Shown: one piece after another, positions 57,379-64,000 of the stretch
Layout: every line of letters starts with the position of its first letter
Numbering within the stretch: position 1 is the first letter of the stretch
From: Paraburkholderia sp. PGU19
Lineage (GTDB): Bacteria; Pseudomonadota; Gammaproteobacteria; Burkholderiales; Burkholderiaceae
DNA length: 64,000 nt
NCBI RefSeq assembly: GCF_013426915.1
Contig: NZ_AP023179.1
Span: 2,604,001 to 2,668,000, forward strand
Direction of reading: 5' to 3'
Translations under genes and position numbers: made by a program
The notes under the pieces: generated by a model
Seen by the model: only the letters and a program-made list of their open reading frames with translations
Database searches by the model: none
Told to the model about the DNA's origin: nothing

Positions 57379-58818
57379 GTGGAAGAAGCGAAACACTTTA
57401 TCGGCGGTGAATGGACCGCGTCGTCGAACGGGGAGACGATCCCCGTCATCGATCCCTCCGACGGCCAGCCGTTCGCCACGCTCGCGCGCGGCACGGCCGC
57501 CGACATCGACATCGCCGTCCAGACCGCGCGCCGCGCCTATGAGGGCGCATGGGGCGCCGTGAGCGCCGCCGAGCGCGGACGCCTGCTCTACCGCCTCTCG
57601 ATGCTCGTCGCCGCCTGCCACGAGGAACTGGCGCAGCTCGAAGCGCGCGACACGGGCAAGCCGCTCAAGCAGGCGCGCGGCGATGCTGCCGCGCTCGCGC
57701 GCTACTTCGAGTTCTACGCGGGCGCCGCCGACAAACTGCACGGCGAAACGCTGCCCTATCAGAACGGCTACACCGTCTTCACGATCCGCGAGCCGCATGG
57801 CGTGACGGGTCACATCGTGCCGTGGAACTACCCGATGCAGATCTTCGGGCGCAGCGTCGGCGCGGCGCTCGCGGCGGGCAATGCGTGCGTCGTGAAGCCC
57901 GCCGAAGATGGGTGCCTCTCTGTGCTGCGCGTCGCCGAGCTGGCGGCCGAAGCCGGCCTGCCCGCGGGCGCGCTCAATATCGTCACCGGCTTCGGACATG
58001 AAGCGGGCGCTGCGCTCGCGCGCCATGCCGGCATCGATCACATCTCGTTCACCGGCTCGCCCGATACGGGCAAGCTCGTCACGCAGATGGCCGCCGAAAA
58101 CCACGTGCCCGTCACGCTCGAACTGGGCGGCAAGTCGCCGCAACTCGTCTTCGCGGACGCCGATCTCGACGCCGCGCTACCCACGCTCGTCAACGCGATC
58201 GTGCAGAACGCGGGGCAAACCTGCTCGGCGGGCAGCCGCGTGCTGATCGAGCGGAGCATTTACGAGCCGCTACTCGACCGACTGGCCACTGCGTTCAATG
58301 CGTTGCGCGTCGGTCCGGCGCACGCAGACCTCGATTGCGGGCCGCTGATCAGCGCGAAACAACAGCGCCGCGTATGGGATTTCCTCTCAGACGCGCAGCA
58401 TGACGGCATCGCGATGGCGGCGCACGGCGAAGTGATCGCGGAAGCGCCGGAAACTGGCTTCTATCAGGCGCCGACCTTGTTGCGCGACGTGCCGCCCACG
58501 CATCGGCTCGCGCACGAAGAAGTGTTTGGTCCCGTGCTCGCCGCGCTACCCTTCGCCGACGAAGACGAAGCGCTGACGCTTGCGAACGGCACGCCCTACG
58601 GGCTCGTCGCAGGTGTCTGGACGCGTGATGGCGGCCGGCAGATGCGCATTGCGCGCCGCGTGCGCTCGGGGCAGGTGTTCATCAACAACTATGGCGCGGG
58701 TGGCGGCGTCGAATTGCCGTTCGGCGGCGTGAAGCATTCGGGACACGGCCGCGAGAAAGGCTTCGAAGCGCTGTATGGCTTCACGGTGCTGAAGACCGTC
58801 GCGATCAGGCACGGCTGA
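57379..58818 (+). CDS. NAD(P)+-dependent aldehyde dehydrogenase
   Basis: 479 residues of the ALDH superfamily. Catalytic Cys is in NAGQTCSAGSR (about residue 282), the general-base Glu in LELGGKSP, NAD site FTGSPDTGK. The start is a GTG after AAGGAG; the ATG four bases earlier (57375) is out of frame. Co-oriented SDR follows 57 bp later, suggesting sequential oxidation of an alcohol to an acid. The substrate is unknown. Confidence 0.92.
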   Translation: MEEAKHFIGGEWTASSNGETIPVIDPSDGQPFATLARGTAADIDIAVQTARRAYEGAWGAVSAAERGRLLYRLSMLVAACHEELAQLEARDTGKPLKQARGDAAALARYFEFYAGAADKLHGETLPYQNGYTVFTIREPHGVTGHIVPWNYPMQIFGRSVGAALAAGNACVVKPAEDGCLSVLRVAELAAEAGLPAGALNIVTGFGHEAGAALARHAGIDHISFTGSPDTGKLVTQMAAENHVPVTLELGGKSPQLVFADADLDAALPTLVNAIVQNAGQTCSAGSRVLIERSIYEPLLDRLATAFNALRVGPAHADLDCGPLISAKQQRRVWDFLSDAQHDGIAMAAHGEVIAEAPETGFYQAPTLLRDVPPTHRLAHEEVFGPVLAALPFADEDEALTLANGTPYGLVAGVWTRDGGRQMRIARRVRSGQVFINNYGAGGGVELPFGGVKHSGHGREKGFEALYGFTVLKTVAIRHG

Positions 58819-58875
58819 CGCACGACCGACTCACGACAACCAAGCGTTTTTGCACTTACAACAACAGGAGACATC

Positions 58876-59634
58876 ATGCGGTTGACCGGCAAAACGGCCA
58901 TCGTCACGGGCGGCGGCTCGGGCTTCGGCGAAGGCATCGCGAAGACATATGCACGCGAAGGCGCGAACGTCGTCATCAACGATCTGAACGGCGCAGCGGC
59001 CGAACGCGTCGCCAGCGAAATCGCGCTGGCGGGCGGCAAGGCCATCGCGGTCGCGGGCGACGTGACGCGCGCGAGCGACTGGAGCGCGTTGCGCGCCGCC
59101 GCGATCGAGGACTTCGGCAGCGTGCAGGTCGTCGTCAACAACGCGGGCACCACGCATCGCAACAAGCCCGTGCTCGACGTGACGGAAGACGAATTCGACC
59201 GCGTGTATGCCGTCAATGTGAAGAGCATCTACTGGAGCGTGCACGAGTTCGTGCCGTACTTCCGCGAGCAAGGCGGCGGCGTGTTCGTCAATATCGCGTC
59301 GACGGCGGGCGTGCGGCCGCGCCCGGGCCTCGTCTGGTACAACGGCAGCAAGGGCGCGGTGATCGTCGCCAGCAAGGCCCTGGCTGTGGAGCTCGGGCCG
59401 GACCGCATCCGCGTGAACTGCGTGAACCCGGTGATCGGCGAGACGGGTTTGCTGACGGAGTTCATGGGCGTCGAGGACACGCCCGAGAACCGGCAGAAGT
59501 TTCTGGCGGGCATCCCGCTCGGCCGCTTCTCGACCCCGCAGGACATCGCGAACGCCGCGCTCTATCTCGCATCCGATGAAGCGGAGTTCATCACGGGCGT
59601 GTGTCTCGAAGTGGACGGCGGACGCTGCGTGTAG
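58876..59634 (+). CDS. SDR family dehydrogenase
   Basis: 252 residues. Glycine-rich VTGGGSGFGEGIAK, NAG motif (VVNNAGTTHRNKP), catalytic Tyr155/Lys159 (YNGSK), and an end DGGRCV typical of 3-oxoacyl reductase-like SDRs. Probably shares a transcript with the aldehyde dehydrogenase. The 10-bp hairpin at 59641-59668 follows its stop. Confidence 0.93.
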   Translation: MRLTGKTAIVTGGGSGFGEGIAKTYAREGANVVINDLNGAAAERVASEIALAGGKAIAVAGDVTRASDWSALRAAAIEDFGSVQVVVNNAGTTHRNKPVLDVTEDEFDRVYAVNVKSIYWSVHEFVPYFREQGGGVFVNIASTAGVRPRPGLVWYNGSKGAVIVASKALAVELGPDRIRVNCVNPVIGETGLLTEFMGVEDTPENRQKFLAGIPLGRFSTPQDIANAALYLASDEAEFITGVCLEVDGGRCV

Positions 59635-59640
59635 CACAGC

Positions 59641-59668
59641 GGGCGGCGAGCGCCTGCCCTCGCCGCCC
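59641..59668 (+). terminator. Hairpin after the SDR gene, terminator-like without T-run
   Basis: A 10-bp perfect stem (gggcggcgag with ctcgccgccc) and an 8-nt loop. The 3' side is gggaaaaatg, so no U-tract. It could stabilise the message end or block exonucleases. Confidence 0.45.
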
Positions 59669-59847
59669 GGGAAAAATGCGCCTTAACCTTTGAAAACTCG
59701 GTGTTTTCCCCGACGCTGGGGCGGCTATTCAGCGCGCGTTGAAAGATTAGAATCGCGAACGGCGGTACGACATTTCCACAATAACGAGCTTTGCGTAAGA
59801 CCAGCGTGAAGCGCTGCCGCGCCGACGCCGGTCGATAGGAGACAAGC

Positions 59848-61167
59848 GTGTCCAGTCCTGCGAATCCGCTCCACCATCCCGGCGCAGGGGCGCCGCCTTC
59901 CACCTTCGAAGAGGCGACCTACAGAAAAGTCGCCTGGCGCCTGACGCCGCTGTTGATGCTCAGCTATGTCGTGGCCTATCTGGACCGCGTGAATGTTGGC
60001 TTCGCGAAGCTCGGCATGAGCGCCGACCTGGGCCTTTCCGACGCTGTCTACGGCTTTGGGGCGGGGATATTCTTCATCGGTTATTTCATCTTTGAAGTGC
60101 CGAGCAACGTGATTCTGCATCGCGTCGGCGCGCGGGTCTGGATTGCGCGAATCATGGTGACGTGGGGGATCGTGTCGATGCTGACGATGTTCGTCACCAC
60201 GCCGACGATGTTCTACGTGATGCGCTTTCTGCTCGGCCTGGCGGAAGCGGGCTTCTTCCCCGGCATCATTCTGTATCTGACGTACTGGTATCCGGCGCAC
60301 CGGCGCGGGCGCATGACGACGTGGTTCATGACGGCGATTGCGATTTCGGGCGTGGTTGGCGGGCCGATCTCAGGCTACATCCTGAAGTCGTTCGACGGCG
60401 CGAACGGCTGGCATGGCTGGCAGTGGCTTTTCCTGCTCGAAGGGATACCGTCGATCATCGTCGGCATTCTGGTGTTCATCGTGCTCGACGACCGCATCTC
60501 GAAGGCGAAGTGGCTCACGAAGGAAGAGCGCGAACTGCTGGAGCGCAACATCGCTGCCGAAGACGCGACGAAGGAAGATCATGCTATCGGCAAGGTGATG
60601 CTGAGCCCGCGTGTGCTGATGATGAGCCTGATCTATTTTTCGTTCGTGATGGGGCTTTATGGTGTGAGCTTCTGGTTGCCGACGATTATCAAGGCGACGG
60701 GCGTCACTGACGCGTTCACGATCGGGCTGTTGTCGGCGATACCGTTTGCTGCTGCCGTGGTCGCGATGGTGTTTGTTGCGCGCAGCGCCGATCGTTTGCG
60801 GGAGCGGCGTTGGCACGTTGCTGTGCCGGGATTTGTGGGGGCGCTTGGGCTTGTGCTTTCTGTCGTGTGGGCGCATGACACCACCCTGGCGATGGCTGGG
60901 CTTACGCTTGCTACGATGGGCATTCTTACTACGCTGCCGCTGTTTTGGAGTTTGCCTACTTCGTTTCTTGCTGGTACGGGCGCGGCCGCAGGGATTGCGC
61001 TGATTAATTCCATCGGGAATCTGGCGGGGTTTCTTAGCCCGTATGCAGTGGGCTGGCTCAAGCAGGCTACCTCGGGGAATGCCGCTGGGATGTATATGCT
61101 CGCGGCGTTTATGGTGCTTGGTGGAGTGCTGGCGGTTAGTGTGCCTTCCAGGCTAGTGAATAAGTGA
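59848..61167 (+). CDS. MFS transporter, anion:cation symporter (ACS) type
   Basis: 439 residues, about 12 helices. Begins after a polar N-terminus with AWRLTPLLMLSYVVAYLDRVN, a hallmark of ACS transporters for organic acids such as tartrate, glucarate or phthalate. GTG start after AGGAG. Located downstream of ALDH/SDR and possibly supplying their substrate. The last 170 codons use many T-ending codons (ctt, gct, act), unlike the first half. Confidence 0.9.
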   Translation: MSSPANPLHHPGAGAPPSTFEEATYRKVAWRLTPLLMLSYVVAYLDRVNVGFAKLGMSADLGLSDAVYGFGAGIFFIGYFIFEVPSNVILHRVGARVWIARIMVTWGIVSMLTMFVTTPTMFYVMRFLLGLAEAGFFPGIILYLTYWYPAHRRGRMTTWFMTAIAISGVVGGPISGYILKSFDGANGWHGWQWLFLLEGIPSIIVGILVFIVLDDRISKAKWLTKEERELLERNIAAEDATKEDHAIGKVMLSPRVLMMSLIYFSFVMGLYGVSFWLPTIIKATGVTDAFTIGLLSAIPFAAAVVAMVFVARSADRLRERRWHVAVPGFVGALGLVLSVVWAHDTTLAMAGLTLATMGILTTLPLFWSLPTSFLAGTGAAAGIALINSIGNLAGFLSPYAVGWLKQATSGNAAGMYMLAAFMVLGGVLAVSVPSRLVNK

Positions 61168-61391
61168 GCACTGCCGGTGCTTTTGCCGGTTTTTTGACTT
61201 TGCTCTGGCATCCGACTGTTTGACTTTGTGGCGCGGCCGGGTTGGTTTGCTTGTTTTGCCGCTGGCATCCGCGCTACGGTGTTTGCCATTCAGGCGTCGC
61301 CCCTGTGCGGGGCGACGCGTGAAGCAAGCTAACAAATCGCGGATGCCAGCGAAAAGGCAAAACACTGAACCGCGTCGCAGACAAAAAAACC
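61168..61391. other. Convergent intergenic region with nested palindromes
   Basis: The 224 bp between the MFS and hemY stop codons hold a 14-bp perfect inverted repeat (61260-61273 with 61338-61351) enclosing a 10-bp perfect hairpin (61294-61303 with 61309-61318). Sequence left of the palindrome is GT-rich on the plus strand and sequence right of it is AC-rich. See findings. Confidence 0.7.
61260..61351. repeat. Nested palindrome (REP-like candidate)
   Basis: Outer arms cgctggcatccgcg and cgcggatgccagcg are exactly complementary. The inner hairpin is gcgtcgcccc-tgtgc-ggggcgacgc. A related fragment (ctctggcatccgactg) occurs at 61203-61218. The structure and GC content suggest a dispersed palindromic element of the genome, but a second copy is not in this window. 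Confidence 0.65.
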
Positions 61392-62582
61392 TCAAACCAC
61401 ATTCATAGCCAAAGCACTTTCCCGATAATGCGCACTAGCCTTATCAGCATCTCCGAGTTGCTCATGCAACCTCGCCAACGCCCGATGCGAACGAATCTTT
61501 AAAGTCTCGTTATCAGCAAGCTTGAGCGCCTGCTCAAGAAACGACTGCGCCTTCCCCCACAACTGCTGATGCAGACACAACCGCCCAAGCGCAAACATCA
61601 GATCCGCGTCGTCAGGACGCTCCTTTCGCCAGGCTTCAGCCTTCTGAATCAACGGCAGCGCGTCACCGCCAGTGGTATCAGGATAACGCCGCAACAACCG
61701 CGCATCCCAATTCTGCGCAAGCGCCTCTTCAACAATCTTCCGTGCGTCCTGCGGACGCCCCAGCGCCACGAGCAACTCAGCCGCAAGATCCGCAAGCCGC
61801 GGCGAATGCCGCTCGACAGGTGTCAGCGAATGCCACAACTCGAGTAGCGCGTCCGCATTGTGCCTGCGATCGCGCAACAGATTCTCCGCCGCAAGCTGCC
61901 GCAAACGCACGGCAACAGCGGGGTGAATCGCCTCGCGCTTTTCCAGCGTCTTCACGAGCTTGAGCACCTCGCCCCAGTTCTTCAACTGCTGCTGCGCACG
62001 CAATGCAATCTGCTGCGCATGAATGCGGCGACCGCCCTGCGACTGCATTTCAGTCAGCGCGAGCAACGCTCCGTCAGCATCGCGGCCATCGGCACGCATG
62101 TCGGCCGTTGCCATCAGGCGCGCGTCCTGCCAGTCAGCCGAATCGATCTGCGCGAGATATTCGTCGCGGCGCGCGTACTCGTGCATCCGATGCGCGGCGT
62201 TCGCAGCGATCAGCCCCGCCGCACCCTTGTTGTCGGGATTGGTGAGCGAGTCGCGCGCAGCCTTCTCGGCGCGTGAGAAGCGGCCCGCGTACAGATTGCC
62301 GATCGCATCGCGCAACGCCGCATGCGCCTTCGCGACCCGCTGACGCGCACGGTACGCCGCGACGCGCTGCGGCATGCGCCAGATGTTGCGCACGATGCGC
62401 AGCAGCGCATAAATCACGATGAACGCGACGATGATCCCGACGATGAACAGGTTCAGCGAAATATCGATCCGATACGGCGGATAGACGAGCAACACCTGCC
62501 CGGTGTCGAAGCGACCGACGATCGCGAGCACCACGGCGATCGCGAACAGGAAAGCGAGCCAGAGAAGTCCACGCAGCGCCAT
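61392..62582 (-). CDS. hemY: HemY-type heme biosynthesis protein
   Basis: 396 residues. Two N-terminal helices (GLLWLAFLFAIAVVLAIVG and a second near 45-65), then a TPR-like helical periplasmic or cytosolic domain (AHAALRDAIGNLYAGRFSRAEKAARDSL). The protein belongs to the proteobacterial HemY N-terminal family, linked to the hemCDXY cluster; it is not the protoporphyrinogen oxidase of the same name. Follows hemDX with 2 bp between the ATG and its upstream stop. Confidence 0.92.
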   Translation of the reverse strand: MALRGLLWLAFLFAIAVVLAIVGRFDTGQVLLVYPPYRIDISLNLFIVGIIVAFIVIYALLRIVRNIWRMPQRVAAYRARQRVAKAHAALRDAIGNLYAGRFSRAEKAARDSLTNPDNKGAAGLIAANAAHRMHEYARRDEYLAQIDSADWQDARLMATADMRADGRDADGALLALTEMQSQGGRRIHAQQIALRAQQQLKNWGEVLKLVKTLEKREAIHPAVAVRLRQLAAENLLRDRRHNADALLELWHSLTPVERHSPRLADLAAELLVALGRPQDARKIVEEALAQNWDARLLRRYPDTTGGDALPLIQKAEAWRKERPDDADLMFALGRLCLHQQLWGKAQSFLEQALKLADNETLKIRSHRALARLHEQLGDADKASAHYRESALAMNVV

Positions 62583-62584
62583 GA

Positions 62585-64000
62585 TTAACCCCGCGTCCGG
62601 TATTGATGCACGGCCTGCAGGCTCGTATCCAGGTTCGGCACGTCGACAGCGCCCGAGCCGTCGTCGATCTGCTTCACGAGGTCGCGCACCGTCTGAACCT
62701 GCTTCGACGACGCATCGAAGTAGCGCTCGAGCGCATTGTCGGCGGCGTGAAGGTCGGACTTGAGCGTCGTCTGGTTGCGCGCGAGCAGCGCGAGACGGGC
62801 GGACAACAGGCGCATCTTCAGGTTTTCACGCATGAAGTAGCCCTGATCGGGCGCGACGAGCATCGCGTCGGCGTGATCGATGCGGCGCACCTGCACGAGG
62901 CTCGTCAACTGCTGGCCAATACCCGCGACGAGCTGGTTCCACCACACTTTCCACTTCGGTTCGCCCGTGGCGGCCGCGACGCGGTCGACATCCTTCGGCG
63001 TGGACGCGTGCGGCGTGGCGTGTGCAATCGGCGCTTCGCCCGAAAGCGGCAGCTGGTCGATCTGATCGATCGCGTCGTCGAGCTTGATGGCGAGCCCCGT
63101 CAGGTCAGTGGACGGCGCGGATTTCAGCTTGTCGATGTCCTGCGCGATCGCCTTGCGTACGGCCAGCACCTGCGCGCCGTCCGACGCGGCGAGGCGCGTG
63201 TCGGCGCTCTGCAGCGCGAACAGCGCGAGCTGCGTGTTGCCCGTCAGTTGCAGCTGCTCGCTCGCGGCCGACAGCATCTGGCCGACTTCGGCCATCGTCC
63301 AGTCGTCGCGATTGCGCGCGAGATCCGCGTATTGCTGCTGCAACGCCTGCTGCGCGTTCTGCGCGTCGGCGAGCTTGCCCTCAAGCTGCGCGATCTGCGC
63401 ATCGGCCTGACGCACGGTGGCGACGGCCTGCTCGGTCTTCACGCGCAACTCGGCCGTCTGCGAATCATTGGCCTGCTGGCGGTGCGACAGCTGCTGATCG
63501 AGCTTGATGACCCGGCGGTTCAGCGCAAGGCCGCCTGCGACGGCCGCGATGAACACCAGCGCGATCACCACCCACAGCAGCGCGTTGCCCTTGGGCTTGG
63601 CCTGCTGCATTTCGTAGGGCACAAAGGGTTGATTCGGCGGCAGCGCAGTGGCGGGCCGCGGCGCGGAGTTGGACGTCGGGGGCGTGGGGGTCGTGGATGC
63701 GTTGGTATCAGACATGCGTTCTTGTGCCGGGTTGGACTGGACCGGTTGAACTTCAAAAGGGGCCGCGAGAGACAACAGCGTACGGGCGATCCGTTCATCG
63801 CCCGCACCGGACACCGTAATGCTATCAAAACCCAATGCCCGCGCGGTTTCCGCGATGCGCGGATGGGGCGCGACGAACATCGCGCGCTTCAGGTGCGTCT
63901 GCTCGCTCGCCGTGAGGTGGTCGTGCGCGAGCTCGGCGAGATTGCGCACGCCCTCGGAACTCGTCACGAGCCACGCGTGCGGCGTCTTCGCTTCGTCCGA
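62585..64000 (-). CDS. hemDX: Fused uroporphyrinogen-III synthase / HemX membrane protein (5' end outside window)
   Basis: 472 residues seen; the frame is open to base 64000, so the N-terminal synthase part is cut. The first 100 residues show the HemD C-terminal end (TSSEGVRNLAELAHDHL, AETARALGFDSITVSG). A Pro/Ala/Thr linker follows, then one membrane helix (NALLWVVIALVFIAAVAGGLAL), a long coiled coil, and the HemX domain. ATG at 63712 inside the frame may be a second start but fusion is likely, as no stop lies between. HemY follows immediately, so the genes form one operon. Confidence 0.9.
   Translation of the reverse strand, partial: SDEAKTPHAWLVTSSEGVRNLAELAHDHLTASEQTHLKRAMFVAPHPRIAETARALGFDSITVSGAGDERIARTLLSLAAPFEVQPVQSNPAQERMSDTNASTTPTPPTSNSAPRPATALPPNQPFVPYEMQQAKPKGNALLWVVIALVFIAAVAGGLALNRRVIKLDQQLSHRQQANDSQTAELRVKTEQAVATVRQADAQIAQLEGKLADAQNAQQALQQQYADLARNRDDWTMAEVGQMLSAASEQLQLTGNTQLALFALQSADTRLAASDGAQVLAVRKAIAQDIDKLKSAPSTDLTGLAIKLDDAIDQIDQLPLSGEAPIAHATPHASTPKDVDRVAAATGEPKWKVWWNQLVAGIGQQLTSLVQVRRIDHADAMLVAPDQGYFMRENLKMRLLSARLALLARNQTTLKSDLHAADNALERYFDASSKQVQTVRDLVKQIDDGSGAVDVPNLDTSLQAVHQYRTRG

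Overview
The window is GC-rich chromosomal DNA whose gene content and gene order are typical of the Burkholderiaceae, most likely a Paraburkholderia. Supporting markers are the adjacent nadE and glnB genes, a hemDX fusion followed by hemY, adjacent parE and parC, a Burkholderia-type trimeric porin, the Gcr-type membrane protein, and H-NS and PII paralogues. No replication origin, prophage, CRISPR array or rRNA operon was seen. Two insertion sequences and one tRNA gene are present.

Layout. 1-7 kb: an aminotransferase with RidA (imine clean-up), a PhzF-like enzyme, a membrane GGDEF-EAL protein and a chromate transporter. 7-11 kb: the Gcr-type membrane protein, an intact IS30-family element and a CopD-like membrane protein. 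11-18 kb: topoisomerase IV (parC, parE) and the ABC-F ATPase uup, all on the minus strand. 18-21 kb: a DUF4399 exported protein, rubredoxin, and a SAM-dependent methyltransferase gene split by an IS5-family element with a 4-bp target duplication. 21-25 kb: tRNA-Arg(CCT), several very small genes, then a Dcm-like cytosine methyltransferase overlapping a Vsr endonuclease gene with a damaged 3' end.

25-36 kb: PEBP-like protein, an MFS exporter, and a stress-flavoured block containing a YflT-like membrane protein, trehalose-6-phosphate synthase, low-complexity small proteins, a DUF883 protein, two sigma-54 activators with the same DNA-recognition core, and two tandem paralogous lipoproteins. 36-45 kb: an ABC importer with a fused double permease and no substrate-binding protein, a diguanylate cyclase, an OmpR-type two-component system and a divergent Spy/CpxP-like periplasmic protein that share an array of half-sites. 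45-51 kb: pirin, a basic amino acid ABC transporter operon (binding protein, two permeases, ATPase) and a porin. 51-57 kb: PII, NAD synthetase, a GNAT/FemAB-like protein, a GIY-YIG protein, an H-NS-like protein and inorganic pyrophosphatase. 57-64 kb: aldehyde dehydrogenase, SDR dehydrogenase, ACS-type MFS transporter, a nested palindrome, hemY, and hemDX running off the window end.

No clearly novel multi-gene system stands out. The most interesting signals are regulatory or structural. They are: a palindrome placed where the HTH-bearing Dcm protein could repress itself; the half-site array between the two-component system and spy; a switch in strand composition centred on a nested palindrome near 61.3 kb; the twin sigma-54 activators; the IS-split methyltransferase; and several small genes.
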